Assembly: GCA_947625155.1 (NCBI GenBank)
Contig: CANQNG010000014.1
Coordinates: 1 to 48,843, forward strand
DNA from: an uncultured Clostridia bacterium
GTDB lineage: Bacteria > Bacillota > Clostridia > Oscillospirales > Ruminococcaceae
Length of the DNA: 48,843 bases
Direction: 5' to 3'
Of the stretch, positions 25,068 through 33,694 are shown piece after piece. The translations under genes and the position numbers were made by a program. The notes beneath the pieces are model-generated. The model saw only the letters and a list, made by a program, of their open reading frames with translations. It did no database searches and was not told where the DNA came from. Numbering within the stretch: position 1 is the stretch's first letter; every line of letters begins with the position of its first letter.

Positions 25068-26162
25068 ATGAACGAGCTATTCTCAAATATATGGACGAAG
25101 CGGGTCGTATCACTGCTGAGTCCGCTGTATGCTGTCGGGGTGTTCTGGTTCGCCTATTACGCAGTCTTTTATGATATGGAGCTGCTGCGCCCGATGCAGG
25201 CATGTGTGCTGGTCTCTGCGGTCTCCATTTTTGCGCTGGTGGTGATGCTCTACACAAGGGAGCAGCTGATCACCAAGCTGACGAGCCTGCTGCTGCTGCC
25301 GGGGATGCTGCTGCCGGTGCTGCTGTATTTCGGGCAGTGGGGGGTATTGATACCGCCGCTGGTGGTCGCACTGGTGATATTTTTCTTTTCGGGAATGAGC
25401 GAGACTGCCAAGACCGTCTGGGGTACGATCTTCCTGCTCCTGTACCTGCTGGGTTCGCTGCTGTATTTTCTGGTGACATCGCTGTTTGCGCCGTCTACGG
25501 TCACGACCGTTGTGGAACAAAGCACATCGCCGTCCGGGATCTACCGCTGTACCGTGACGGAGACGGTAGACAGTTCCAACGGCAGCACCAAAGTCTCCGT
25601 GGAAAGCAATGAGCTGGACAAGGCGAATGATCTTGCCGTGTTCCGTATAAAAGGACTTTCGAGAGATGTCGAGATCGAACGTCCCCTCAAGCAGGATGTG
25701 ACACTGGTATGGCAGACGGAGAGCCGTGCAGATATTACACAGCAGATCGAGGGGATCTCGGATGCTGTTACAGCAAGCCTGAGTGATGCGCAGATGACGC
25801 TCCTAAACCGTCCTGCCTATCGTGTCACCTATTCTGACGGGCGCAGTGCTGACCTCATGGCGGAGGATTATCACAATATCGTTGTGACACTCACCCCGGA
25901 GCAAATGACGGCGCTGAAAACGGAACGATCAGAGTATATGCTCGATGAACTGAGCGACCATGCGCTGTCGGTGCTTGGGATCACCACGGAAGATCTGCGG
26001 ACGGTGCCGTTCAGTTCGCTGACGGAGAACGACCTGATCACGCTCGGCATCCCGGAACAGGGGGATGTGCTGTATTACAACGGCAAAGTCGTGTTCCGCT
26101 ACTATGTGGCGATCTTGGAACAGTATTTTGACATTTCCAATCAGGATCTGGGGCTGTTCTGA
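25068..26162 (+). CDS. Unknown membrane protein with extracytoplasmic domain
   Basis: 364 residues, not recognised. The first ~140 residues hold about five hydrophobic helices (VVSLLSPLYAVGVFWFAYYA, ACVLVSAVSIFALVVML, LLLLPGMLLPVLLYF, LIPPLVVALVIFFF, IFLLLYLLGSLLYFLVTSLF). The rest, about 220 residues, is soluble and begins STVTTVVEQSTSPSG. I start at ATG 25068 (MNELFSNIW). The ribosome site is weak (GGGGGAC at 25054-25060) and lies next to a short CCCCG...CGGGG hairpin that could hide it. It is monocistronic with its own promoter and terminator. It could be a sensor or envelope protein; there is no sequence basis for choosing. Confidence 0.75.
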   Translation: MNELFSNIWTKRVVSLLSPLYAVGVFWFAYYAVFYDMELLRPMQACVLVSAVSIFALVVMLYTREQLITKLTSLLLLPGMLLPVLLYFGQWGVLIPPLVVALVIFFFSGMSETAKTVWGTIFLLLYLLGSLLYFLVTSLFAPSTVTTVVEQSTSPSGIYRCTVTETVDSSNGSTKVSVESNELDKANDLAVFRIKGLSRDVEIERPLKQDVTLVWQTESRADITQQIEGISDAVTASLSDAQMTLLNRPAYRVTYSDGRSADLMAEDYHNIVVTLTPEQMTALKTERSEYMLDELSDHALSVLGITTEDLRTVPFSSLTENDLITLGIPEQGDVLYYNGKVVFRYYVAILEQYFDISNQDLGLF

Positions 26163-26199
26163 TCCTGTTCCGCAAGAGAATACCTGACCGGTCAAGTGG

Positions 26200-26227
26200 A
26201 CTCCCGGAACACCGGGAGTTCATTTTT
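26200..26227 (+). terminator. Terminator after the 364-residue membrane protein
   Basis: CTCCCGG (26201-26207), loop AACA, CCGGGAG (26212-26218), then TTCATTTTT. Confidence 0.75.
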
Positions 26228-26321
26228 GCTGTCAGAAAAGATGCAAAAATGCTTCTATACTTTTTTGTCAGAAAATGTTATACTGTTTTTAGATACTGAT
26301 ACTGACAAAGGAGTAACGCAT

Positions 26322-27245
26322 ATGAACAAAAAATTATTTGCCCTGTTAGCGGTATCCTGTCTGATGCTGACGGCTTGTGACCAAGGGACGAGCAGCAACA
26401 CGGATACGGTACAGGAAGCGGAAGCAGAAACCGATGCTCCCACGGAAATAGCCACGGAAGCCCCGGAAACAGAATGCGATCATGACTGGGTGCTTGTGGA
26501 TTGTGAAAAGCCTGAGACCTGTTCCAAATGTGGGGAAACACAGGGTACTGCCCCCGGGCATGACTGGGAAGATGCCGACTGTGAGAACCCCAAGACCTGC
26601 GCTGTCTGCGGAGAGACCGAAGGCTCTGCCCTCGGGCATGACTGGGTGGAAGCAGACTGTGAAGACCCGAAAACCTGCTCACGCTGTGGTGAAACGCAGG
26701 GCAGTGCGCTTGGGCATGAGTGGGAAGAGGCAGACTGCGAAAATCCGGAAACCTGCTCACGCTGCGGCAAAACGCAGGGCAGTGCGCTTGGGCACGTGTG
26801 GTTGGAGGCTACCTATGATGCCCCGCAGACCTGCTCTGTCTGCGGCAAGACACAGGGAAGCCCGCTCGAGAAGCCCTCTATTTCTGTGACGCTCACAAAC
26901 TCGCTGCCAATGGAGGTCGTATCACTTCCCGGAAATGCATATGGGGAAGTAAGGCTTCTGATTACGGATGTAAGTGTGGAAACAGTGGAAAAGGGAGATG
27001 GATATACTATAAATTTGTATCTGACCGGTGAAAAGACGTATGATGTCCAAGGAGACACAAACAGTAACGACGGAGCAGGATACATTAAAGTGTATGACGA
27101 GGATGGGTACCTTGTTACTTCTAAAACCTTTTTTACAAGGGACATGATGGTGGGAGATAAATTCAGGGATCTAAAGCTCCAAATATATTATGAATTTCCT
27201 GCCGGACATAACTATTCCATAGCGTTCGAGGACTATACAGGGTAA
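26322..27245 (+). CDS. Lipoprotein with five CxxCG repeats
   Basis: 307 residues. Signal peptide with lipobox LTAC (Cys19). After an acidic Thr/Glu linker comes a tandem array: five CxxC motifs at about residues 67, 93, 119, 145 and 171, spaced exactly 26 residues, of the type CSxCGETQGSALGHxWxEADC. Each unit has two Cys, a His in GH and another Cys, so metal binding or disulfides are possible. Such repeats occur in surface proteins of gut Firmicutes. The last ~130 residues are a beta-rich domain (DVSVETVEKGDGYTINLYL) coded with clearly more A/T than the repeats, suggesting a different origin. Start ATG 26322 has AAAGGAG 8 bases upstream. A terminator follows at 27257. Confidence 0.85.
   Translation: MNKKLFALLAVSCLMLTACDQGTSSNTDTVQEAEAETDAPTEIATEAPETECDHDWVLVDCEKPETCSKCGETQGTAPGHDWEDADCENPKTCAVCGETEGSALGHDWVEADCEDPKTCSRCGETQGSALGHEWEEADCENPETCSRCGKTQGSALGHVWLEATYDAPQTCSVCGKTQGSPLEKPSISVTLTNSLPMEVVSLPGNAYGEVRLLITDVSVETVEKGDGYTINLYLTGEKTYDVQGDTNSNDGAGYIKVYDEDGYLVTSKTFFTRDMMVGDKFRDLKLQIYYEFPAGHNYSIAFEDYTG
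26520..26870 (+). repeat. Tandem 78-bp coding repeats
   Basis: Four full 78-bp units plus part of a fifth start at 26520, 26598, 26676, 26754 and 26832. They encode the 26-residue CxxCG units. Units 3 and 4 are most alike in DNA, which points to recent duplication. Confidence 0.8.
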
Positions 27246-27256
27246 AGATACATCAG

Positions 27257-27287
27257 CCGGATGCGAATTTTTCCGCATCCGGTTTTT
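27257..27287 (+). terminator. Terminator after the CxxCG lipoprotein
   Basis: CCGGATGCG (27257-27265) pairs perfectly with CGCATCCGG (27274-27282), then five T. Confidence 0.88.
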
Positions 27288-27291
27288 ATGC

Positions 27292-27320
27292 TTGACAAAC
27301 CGTTCAGAATGTGATATAAT
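27292..27320 (+). promoter_or_regulatory. Promoter of tRNA-Pro
   Basis: TTGACA (27292-27297), 17 bases, TATAAT (27315-27320) with extended -10 TGA. The tRNA starts 11 bases after it. Confidence 0.9.
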
Positions 27321-27331
27321 AGAAAAGCCGA

Positions 27332-27405
27332 CGGGATGTAGCTCAGTTTGGTAGAGTGCTTGGTTTGGGACCAAGATGCCGCAGGTTCGAGTCCTGTCAT
27401 CCCGA
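27332..27405 (+). tRNA. tRNA-Pro(UGG)
   Basis: 74 bases with a full cloverleaf. The acceptor is CGGGATG (27332-27338) and CATCCCG (27398-27404) with discriminator A. The anticodon loop is TTTGGGA between CTTGG and CCAAG, giving anticodon TGG, which reads proline codons. The T arm is GCAGG-TTCGAGT-CCTGT. CCA is not encoded. It has its own promoter and terminator, and proS lies about 370 bases downstream. Confidence 0.95.
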
Positions 27406-27411
27406 TACGCC

Positions 27412-27440
27412 CATGCTCCCGGAAAGGGAGCATGTTTTTT
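27412..27440 (+). terminator. Terminator of tRNA-Pro
   Basis: CATGCTCCC (27412-27420), loop GGAAA, GGGAGCATG (27426-27434), then six T. Confidence 0.92.
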
Positions 27441-27450
27441 AGGGAAATAC

Positions 27451-27479
27451 TTGATTTTTCGGGAAAGATCTGCTATAAT
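27451..27479 (+). promoter_or_regulatory. Promoter of the small membrane protein and proS operon
   Basis: TTGATT (27451-27456), 17 bases, TATAAT (27474-27479), extended -10 TGC. Confidence 0.85.
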
Positions 27480-27502
27480 GGAATAGGCAGGAGGTGAACA
27501 GC

Positions 27503-27748
27503 ATGCAGCTGGAGCTTTCACAGATCATCCGGTTTGTCGTGATGACGGTCATCGTACTGGGGCTGATCTATCTGTTTGCGGAACTGACCCCGTGGATCGC
27601 GAAGCATGTGGACAAGTGGATCGCCGACTACCGCAAAACGCATGACCCGAAACAGGACGATACCTACGGGATACGCTCGATCTACGATCTCCCCCCTGCA
27701 AAGCCGGAACAGCCGGAACAGGACGAAAAGCCTGACGACAAGGCATGA
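27503..27748 (+). CDS. Small single-pass membrane protein
   Basis: 81 residues, not recognised. One membrane helix near the N-terminus (about residues 9-31, [20 protein letters not shown]), then a charged cytoplasmic region [20 protein letters not shown] and a Pro/Glu/Lys-rich tail ([15 protein letters not shown]). A perfect Shine-Dalgarno AGGAGGTGA (27489-27497) precedes ATG 27503; the GTG inside it at 27494 is the other possible start but is less likely. It ends 23 bases before the proS start at 27772, so it shares its transcript with proS. Confidence 0.8.
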   Translation: MQLELSQIIRFVVMTVIVLGLIYLFAELTPWIAKHVDKWIADYRKTHDPKQDDTYGIRSIYDLPPAKPEQPEQDEKPDDKA

Positions 27749-27771
27749 AAATACAGAAAGGAATAGGTTCT

Positions 27772-29214
27772 ATGGCTAAGAATGAAAAAAAGATGGTGGA
27801 TGCCATTACCCCCATGGATGAGGATTTTGCACAGTGGTACACGGACATCGTCAAAAAGGCGGAACTGATCGCCTACACCAGTGTCAAGGGCTGTATGGTC
27901 ATCCGCCCCTACGGCTATGCGATCTGGGAAAATATCCAGCGCATTCTGGACGGGATGTTCAAGGAGACCGGGCATGAAAATGTCAATATGCCGATGTTCA
28001 TCCCCGAATCTCTGCTTCAGAAAGAAAAAGACCATGTCGAGGGCTTTGCACCGGAAGTCGCATGGGTGACATACGGCGGCAATACGAAACTGGAAGAACG
28101 CCTCTGCGTGCGCCCGACCTCCGAGACACTGTTCTGCGATCACTATAAGGACATCGTGCATTCCTATCGTGACCTGCCGAAACTCTATAACCAGTGGGTC
28201 AGCGTGGTGCGCTGGGAAAAGACGACCCGCCCGTTCCTGCGTTCCCGGGAATTTCTCTGGCAGGAGGGGCATACGATCCATGCCACGGCAGAGGAGGCGA
28301 TCGCCGAGACCGAACAGATGCTGGGCGTGTATACCCGTTTCTGCGAGGAGTCGCTTGCGATCCCGGTCGTGCAGGGGAAGAAAACCGAAAGCGACAAGTT
28401 CGCCGGGGCAGTTTCTACTTATGCGATCGAAGCCTTGATGCATGACGGCAAGGCGCTGCAGGCAGGCACATCCCACTATTTCGGGGACGGCTTTGCCAAG
28501 GCTTTCGGCATCCAGTATGCCGACAAGGACAACACCCTGAAATACCCCCACCAGACAAGCTGGGGCGTGACCACCCGCCTGATCGGTGCGATCATCATGA
28601 CCCACGGCGACAATAACGGTCTGGTGCTGCCGCCTGCGGTCGCACCCATTCAGGTCGTGATCGTTCCGGCTGCCATGCACAAAGAGGGCGTGCTGGACAA
28701 GGCACGGGAAGTCTGTGCACAGCTGAAAGCTGCAGGTATCCGTGTCAAACTGGACGAGACAGACAATTCTCCGGGGTGGAAGTTTGCGGAGTACGAAATG
28801 AAAGGCGTTCCGGTACGGCTGGAGATCGGACCGAGAGACATCGCAGCGAACCAGTGCATTTTAGCGACCCGCCACAACGGCGAAAAGACGGCAGTTTCGC
28901 TGGACGGCTTAGCAGAAAGCGTACAGGCGAAATTGCAGGAAGTGCATGACGGGCTGTATGCCGCTGCCCTCGAAAACCGGAAGGAGCGTACCTACCAGTG
29001 CCGTTCCATAGACGAGATACAGGCTGCACTTGCGGAACGGGACGGCTTTATCGAGGCAATGTGGTGCGGTGACGAAGCCTGTGAGGATGAAGTCAAGGCA
29101 CAGACCGGGGCAGGTTCCCGGTGCATCCCCTTGGAACAGAAGCACATTGCCGACACCTGTGTTTGCTGCGGCAAGCCCGCTAAGTGCATGGTGCTTTGGG
29201 GGAAGGCATATTGA
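27772..29214 (+). CDS. proS: Prolyl-tRNA synthetase, type 3 (short, archaeal-like)
   Basis: 480 residues, the usual size of ProS3, with no editing insertion domain. It charges tRNA-Pro. Class II motifs are [13 protein letters not shown] (near 108-120) and [24 protein letters not shown] (two pieces of motif 2, near residues 145-168), and motif 3 lies in [18 protein letters not shown]. The C-terminal anticodon domain includes [10 protein letters not shown]. It ends with a Cys-rich region ([18 protein letters not shown]) typical of this type. I start at ATG 27772 (MAKNEKK); the frame opens earlier, at 27745, with less support. The stop codon overlaps the next start (TGATG). Confidence 0.95.
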   Translation: MAKNEKKMVDAITPMDEDFAQWYTDIVKKAELIAYTSVKGCMVIRPYGYAIWENIQRILDGMFKETGHENVNMPMFIPESLLQKEKDHVEGFAPEVAWVTYGGNTKLEERLCVRPTSETLFCDHYKDIVHSYRDLPKLYNQWVSVVRWEKTTRPFLRSREFLWQEGHTIHATAEEAIAETEQMLGVYTRFCEESLAIPVVQGKKTESDKFAGAVSTYAIEALMHDGKALQAGTSHYFGDGFAKAFGIQYADKDNTLKYPHQTSWGVTTRLIGAIIMTHGDNNGLVLPPAVAPIQVVIVPAAMHKEGVLDKAREVCAQLKAAGIRVKLDETDNSPGWKFAEYEMKGVPVRLEIGPRDIAANQCILATRHNGEKTAVSLDGLAESVQAKLQEVHDGLYAAALENRKERTYQCRSIDEIQAALAERDGFIEAMWCGDEACEDEVKAQTGAGSRCIPLEQKHIADTCVCCGKPAKCMVLWGKAY

Positions 29215-30428
29215 TGGCAGCGAAAGCCCTGCGGCTGGCAGGGGCAGTGCTTGCCGCTGCCCTGCTGACGGGATGCGCCGCCGGAAAAGAAACGGAACAC
29301 AGGAACATCACCGAAATTTTTCCGACAGAAGCAGTCCCTCTCACGCCGGAAAACAGCATCGTGCCGGAAGAGACCGTTCCGGCAGATGCACCGTCTACGG
29401 CGGCAGATATGACCCTTGACGAGAAACTGCACCAGATGTTCATTGTCACACCGGAAGCCCTGACGGGGTATTCACAGGTGACACAGTTCGGGGATGCCTC
29501 CCGGACGGCATTCAGCAAGCACCCGGTGGGCGGACTGATCTATTTTTCCGGCAATCTGGAGACTGCGGAACAGACACAGGAAATGCTTTCCGGTATGCAG
29601 GCATTTGCAAGATCTGCAACGGGGCTGGGGCTGTTCCTTGCGGTCGATGAGGAGGGCGGACAGGTCGCCCGCTGCGCCGACAAACTCGGCACGACAGCCA
29701 TAGAGCCCATGCAGACCTACGGGGAACGTGGCGACGATGTGGAGGTCTTTGAGGTCGGCATGACGATCGGCAAGGACATTGGCGGACTGGGATTCAACCT
29801 CGATTTCGCCCCCGTGGCAGATGTGGATCTGAACGAGGGCAACGAACTGGGCGACCGCATTTTCAGTTCCGACCCGGAAGTCGTTTCCAAAATGGTGCAA
29901 GCCTATGTGCAGGGGCTGCAAAGTACGGGCGTTGCGGCGACCCTCAAGCATTTCCCCGGTCTTGGTGCGGAGGACGGCAATGCCCACACGGATGATAAGA
30001 TCGTCATCGAACGTTCGCTGGATCAGCTCCGGGCTTCGGAATTTGTCCCGTTTGCAGGCGGCATTGCGGCAGGGGCAGATCTCGTGATGGTCAGTCATCA
30101 GATCGTGACGGGCGTAGGCGATGACCTGCCTGCCTGCTTTTCCCCGGTGGTCTGCACCGACCTGCTGCGGGGCGAGCTGGGATTTCAGGGGCTGATCGTG
30201 ACGGATTCGCTCCAGATGAACACGATCTCCGGCAGCTATTCTTCCGGAGAAGCTGCCGTGATGGCGGTAGAAGCTGGCGTGGACCTGCTGCTGATGCCGC
30301 AGGATCTTGAGGAGGCGCTCGCAGGCTTGCAGGAAGCGGTCGAAAGCGGCAGGATCAGCGAAGAACGCATTGACGAGAGCGTGGAACGTATTCTTGCGGA
30401 GAAAGAAAAGCTCGGACTGGTGGGATGA
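29214..30428 (+). CDS. Glycoside hydrolase family 3 lipoprotein, NagZ-like
   Basis: 404 residues. A signal peptide with lipobox LLTGC anchors it outside. The GH3 N-terminal catalytic domain has MTLDEKLHQMF, VGGLIYFSGNL, DEEGGQVAR near residue 145, and KHFPGLGAEDGNAHTDDK near residue 245, the loop with the catalytic His/Asp typical of beta-N-acetylhexosaminidases. The nucleophile Asp is in VTDSLQMNTI. By family it would remove GlcNAc from muropeptides or glycans. It starts inside the proS stop codon and ends overlapping the HD-domain gene, so the genes 27503-31947 form one long operon. Confidence 0.92.
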   Translation: MAAKALRLAGAVLAAALLTGCAAGKETEHRNITEIFPTEAVPLTPENSIVPEETVPADAPSTAADMTLDEKLHQMFIVTPEALTGYSQVTQFGDASRTAFSKHPVGGLIYFSGNLETAEQTQEMLSGMQAFARSATGLGLFLAVDEEGGQVARCADKLGTTAIEPMQTYGERGDDVEVFEVGMTIGKDIGGLGFNLDFAPVADVDLNEGNELGDRIFSSDPEVVSKMVQAYVQGLQSTGVAATLKHFPGLGAEDGNAHTDDKIVIERSLDQLRASEFVPFAGGIAAGADLVMVSHQIVTGVGDDLPACFSPVVCTDLLRGELGFQGLIVTDSLQMNTISGSYSSGEAAVMAVEAGVDLLLMPQDLEEALAGLQEAVESGRISEERIDESVERILAEKEKLGLVG

Positions 30429-31024
30429 AGATGGAAAACGAACGCCTGAAACAGCAGCTCACATTTTTGTTAGAGCTTGACAAGCTGAAAAATATCTACC
30501 GGCAGACCTATGTCCTGCACGAGGACAGAGCCGAAAACGATGCCGAGCACAGTTTCCACTTAGCCATTATGGCTTGTATCTTAGCCGAACATGCCAGAGG
30601 ATCAGTCGATGTGCTGCACGTCATGAAAATGGTGCTTGTCCACGATGTGGTCGAAGTCGATGCCGGGGACACCTATGCCTATGACACCGAGGGGTACAAG
30701 ACAAAAGCAGTTCGGGAGCAGAAAGCAGCCGACCGCCTGTTTGCCCTGCTGCCGGAAGAGCAGGAACGGGAATACCGGGGGCTTTGGGAGGAATTTGAAG
30801 CCCGTGAGACACCGGAAGCGAAATTTGCCAATGCCCTTGACCGGATCCAGCCGATGCTGCTGAATTATCGGAAAGGCGGCATTTCGTGGAAAGAACGGGG
30901 CATCCACGTGGAGCAGGTCATTGCCCGGAATGCACAGGTCACAAAGGACGGGAGCGAAGCCATCGGCGAGCTTGCCCGTGAGATCACAGAAGCAGCGCTC
31001 CGGGAAGGAATGCTGCTGAGTTAG
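30425..31024 (+). CDS. HD-domain phosphohydrolase, YfbR-like
   Basis: 199 residues. HD-domain metal motif residues are visible: DAEHSFHLA (first His near residue 40), then the HD dyad in VLVHDVVEVDAGD near residue 72, and a final Asp in LDRIQPML. The YfbR/YedJ-like group cleaves 5'-deoxynucleotides; that substrate is by analogy. The start overlaps the GH3 stop codon (ATGA). The alternative start 30431 removes two residues. Confidence 0.88.
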   Translation: MKMENERLKQQLTFLLELDKLKNIYRQTYVLHEDRAENDAEHSFHLAIMACILAEHARGSVDVLHVMKMVLVHDVVEVDAGDTYAYDTEGYKTKAVREQKAADRLFALLPEEQEREYRGLWEEFEARETPEAKFANALDRIQPMLLNYRKGGISWKERGIHVEQVIARNAQVTKDGSEAIGELAREITEAALREGMLLS

Positions 31025-31037
31025 GGAGGTTTTGGTC

Positions 31038-31439
31038 ATGAAAGAATTGGAGATCGGCTGTCATGCAGAGGTCAGCGCCTACGTACATGAGTCCATGCTG
31101 GCGACCAGCGTGGAAAGCGGTTCACTGCCGGTACTGGCAACGCCCATGATGGCAGCACTGATGGAGAAAGCGGCATATCTGCTGGTCGGGAAAGCACTGG
31201 ACGAGGATGAAACGACTGTCGGCACGGCGCTGGACATCCGGCATACGGCAGCGACCGCAGCGGGTGCACTGGTGACGGCAAGGGCTGAACTGACGGCAGT
31301 CGAGGGGAGAGAGCTGACGTTTCAGGTCTCGGCTTGGGATGAAGCCGGAGAGATCGGCAGCGGCGTTCACAAGCGCTTTGTGGTGAAGGCAGAGCCGTTT
31401 TTCCAGAAGGCAGAGGCAAGGAACGGCAATGGCGCATGA
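31038..31439 (+). CDS. Hotdog-fold thioesterase-like protein
   Basis: 133 residues. Hotdog fold resembling the fluoroacetyl-CoA thioesterase (FlK) group: VLATPMMAALMEKAAYLLVG and TTVGTALDIRHTAATAAGALVTARAELTAVEG. The Thr, Glu (LMEKAA) and His (DIRHTAAT) that form the FlK active site are present. The substrate is unknown. ATG 31038 has GGGAGG 8 bases upstream; a TTG at 31032 is also in frame. It is followed by the CYTH gene, which it overlaps by 11 bases. Confidence 0.85.
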   Translation: MKELEIGCHAEVSAYVHESMLATSVESGSLPVLATPMMAALMEKAAYLLVGKALDEDETTVGTALDIRHTAATAAGALVTARAELTAVEGRELTFQVSAWDEAGEIGSGVHKRFVVKAEPFFQKAEARNGNGA

Positions 31440-31947
31440 TCTGCCGAGGGAAATAGAGCGGAAGTACCTGCTCACGTTCCCGGAACAGGCGGCAATGGCG
31501 GCAATGGAAGAAGCATCCTGTACGGAGATCTTTCAGTATTATCTGAAAGATGACGGTTCGGGCTACAGCCGTCGCATCCGGAAACGGGGCACGCCCGGCA
31601 CGGGTTGGCAGTATACCTACACTAGAAAGAAGCCGGTCGCTTTCGGGGAGCGCATCGAGCTGGAAGATGAGATCACAGCGGCGCAGTTTCAGGTGCTGAT
31701 GCAGGAACGGCTGCCGGGGGTGGACATCTGCAAAAGGCGCTGCTGTTTCACCTACCGGGGACAGCGGTTTGAGCTGGACATCTATGATCTCAGCGATGCC
31801 TATGCGACACTGGAGATCGAACTGCCCGATATGCAGACCCCGGTCACGCTGCCGCCGTTCCTTCCGGTGATACGGGAGATCACGGGGGAGAACGCATACG
31901 GGAATTTTGAACTTGCCCATACAAAATGTTTCCCGGAGGAGAGATAA
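31429..31947 (+). CDS. CYTH-domain protein (triphosphate tunnel metalloenzyme)
   Basis: 172 residues. The CYTH signature EIERKYL (ExExK) is at residues 8-14, and tunnel residues follow in SRRIRKRGT and YTYTRKKPV, ELEDEI and FELDIY and LEIEL. CYTH enzymes hydrolyse triphosphates such as PPPi, or thiamine triphosphate, and some have adenylate cyclase activity; which one cannot be told here. It is the last gene of the operon and is followed by a bidirectional hairpin at 31950. Confidence 0.9.
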   Translation: MAHDLPREIERKYLLTFPEQAAMAAMEEASCTEIFQYYLKDDGSGYSRRIRKRGTPGTGWQYTYTRKKPVAFGERIELEDEITAAQFQVLMQERLPGVDICKRRCCFTYRGQRFELDIYDLSDAYATLEIELPDMQTPVTLPPFLPVIREITGENAYGNFELAHTKCFPEER

Positions 31948-31949
31948 AC

Positions 31950-31979
31950 AGCGAGCGCCCTTTACGGACGCTCGCTTGC
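31950..31979. terminator. Hairpin between convergent operons
   Basis: AGCGAGCG (31950-31957) pairs with CGCTCGCT (31969-31976). Short T-rich sequence follows on both strands (plus TGCTTTATTC; minus GTTTATC). It may serve both the CYTH gene and iscU. Confidence 0.7.
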
Positions 31980-31980
31980 T

Positions 31981-32406
31981 TTATTCATGACGATCTTCAC
32001 ACTCGGGCACTGTCCCGACGATCGGTCCCGGGTCGATGCCCTGCCGCCGGTAGTAGTCCGACAGCGCTGCCTTGATCGCCTGTTCCGCCAGTACGGAGCA
32101 GTGTACCTTCACGGGCGGCAGTCCGTCCAGTGCTTCCATGACTGCCTTGTTGGTCAGCTGCAGGGCTTCCTCGATGCTCCTGCCCTTGATCATCTCCGTT
32201 GCCATGGAGGAGGTCGCCACCGCAGCCCCGCAGCCAAAGGTCTTGAACTTGACATCCGTGATGGTCGTGCCCTCGATCTTCAGGTACATTTTCATGATGT
32301 CGCCGCACTTGGCATTGCCGACTTCCCCAATGCCGTCCGCATCCGGGATCTCGCCGACATTGCGGGGGTTGGTGAAATGATCCATTACCTTTTCACTGTA
32401 ATTCAT
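31981..32406 (-). CDS. iscU: Fe-S cluster assembly scaffold protein, IscU/NifU type
   Basis: 141 residues. This scaffold receives sulfur from IscS and iron to build clusters for transfer to apo-proteins. The three Cys are in GNAKCGD, FGCGAAVATSS and VHCSVLAEQAI, with Asp in CGD. I start at 32406 (MNYSEKVMDHF) since GGAGA lies upstream and the family starts here; the frame extends 19 residues upstream into iscS. It lies 17 bases after the iscS stop codon and is co-transcribed with it. An IscR regulator or other isc genes are not present. Confidence 0.93.
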   Translation of the reverse strand: MNYSEKVMDHFTNPRNVGEIPDADGIGEVGNAKCGDIMKMYLKIEGTTITDVKFKTFGCGAAVATSSMATEMIKGRSIEEALQLTNKAVMEALDGLPPVKVHCSVLAEQAIKAALSDYYRRQGIDPGPIVGTVPECEDRHE

Positions 32407-32423
32407 CGTATATCTCCTTTCGG

Positions 32424-33617
32424 TCAGACGAGCCGTCTGCCTTCCTTGCAGATGGATTCCCACATGGGGGACATGGCACGCAGGCGGTCAACGACCTGCG
32501 GAATGACGGATAGTACATACGCCGCATCGTCCTTTGTGAAGTCGCTGCCCAGACTCAGCCGCAGCGAACCGTGTGCGACCTCGTGTATCAGCCCCAGTGA
32601 CAGCAGCACGTGTGACGGGTCAAGCGAACCCGACGTACATGCCGACCCCGAAGAAGCCGCAATGCCGAAATGGTCGAGCATCAGCAGCAGGCTTTCGCCC
32701 TCCACGCCGACAATGGAGACATTCACATTGCCGCAGAGACGGTGTTCCCTGTCACCGTTCAGGCGGGTCTGGTCGATCTGCAAAATGCCGTCAATGAGCA
32801 TGTCCCGCAGGGGGGTGAGTCTTGCGATCTTTTCGGGGATGCCAGCCGTGGCGATCTCCATTGCCTTGGCAAGCCCGATGATGCCCGGAACATTTTCCGT
32901 CCCGGCACGTCTGCCCATTTCCTGACCGCCGCCGTGGATGAGGTTGGGGAGCTGGATGCCCTTGCGGACGTACAGCGCTCCCACGCCCTTGGGGGCATGG
33001 AGCTTATGTCCAGAGAGGGACAGCATGTCGATATGCTGCGCTTTCACGTCAATTTCCACATTTCCCACAGCTTGTACCGCATCCGTGTGGAACAGCACCT
33101 TGTGGGCGTGGCAGATCTCCCCGATCTCCGGGATGGGCTGTATCGTGCCGATCTCGTTGTTGGCATACATGATCGTGACCAGTGCGGTATCCTCCCGGAT
33201 GGCAGCTTCCACGTCTGCCGGGTCGATCAGCCCCTTATCGCCTACAGGCAGATAGGTCACTGCAAAGCCGTGCTTTTCCAGATATTCGCAGGTGTGCAGG
33301 ACAGCATGATGCTCAAAGACACTGGTGATGATGTGCTTCTTGCCCTGTGCGGCAAGGCGGTCAGCCGTGCATTTGATCGCCCAGTTGTCGGATTCCGAAC
33401 CGCCGCCCGTGAAAAACACTTCTCCCGGCTGTGCGCCAAGACAGGCAGCCACACGGGCACGGGCATCCATGACAGCACGCTCGTTTTCTCTGCCCTTTGC
33501 GTAAATGCTGGACGGATTTCCGTAATTTGTCTGGAAATAGGGCAGCATGGCTTCGAGGACCGCATCTGAGACGGGTGTCGTTGCAGCGTTGTCTGCGTAG
33601 ATATAGCGGTGTTCCAT
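32424..33617 (-). CDS. iscS: Cysteine desulfurase
   Basis: 397 residues. PLP enzyme of the NifS/IscS group that takes sulfur from cysteine. The PLP Lys is in [14 protein letters not shown] and the catalytic Cys in [17 protein letters not shown]-terminus is [18 protein letters not shown]. Of three nearby ATGs I choose 33617, because AAAGGG sits directly before the upstream pair and leaves 9 bases here. It is transcribed with iscU from the promoter at 33650-33678. Naming as nifS would be equally correct. Confidence 0.94.
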   Translation of the reverse strand: MEHRYIYADNAATTPVSDAVLEAMLPYFQTNYGNPSSIYAKGRENERAVMDARARVAACLGAQPGEVFFTGGGSESDNWAIKCTADRLAAQGKKHIITSVFEHHAVLHTCEYLEKHGFAVTYLPVGDKGLIDPADVEAAIREDTALVTIMYANNEIGTIQPIPEIGEICHAHKVLFHTDAVQAVGNVEIDVKAQHIDMLSLSGHKLHAPKGVGALYVRKGIQLPNLIHGGGQEMGRRAGTENVPGIIGLAKAMEIATAGIPEKIARLTPLRDMLIDGILQIDQTRLNGDREHRLCGNVNVSIVGVEGESLLLMLDHFGIAASSGSACTSGSLDPSHVLLSLGLIHEVAHGSLRLSLGSDFTKDDAAYVLSVIPQVVDRLRAMSPMWESICKEGRRLV

Positions 33618-33649
33618 TCGCATCATTCCCTTTCTGATCAATATACTAT

Positions 33650-33678
33650 AGTATACCACAATATCCCCGATAATGCAA
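33650..33678 (-). promoter_or_regulatory. Promoter of iscS-iscU
   Basis: On the minus strand TTGCAT, 17 bases, TATACT (33655-33650), extended -10 TGG. The -10 lies in a perfect 14-base palindrome TATACTATAGTATA (33642-33655) that could be an operator. Confidence 0.8.
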
Positions 33679-33694
33679 GTCTTGTTAGCCGGGT

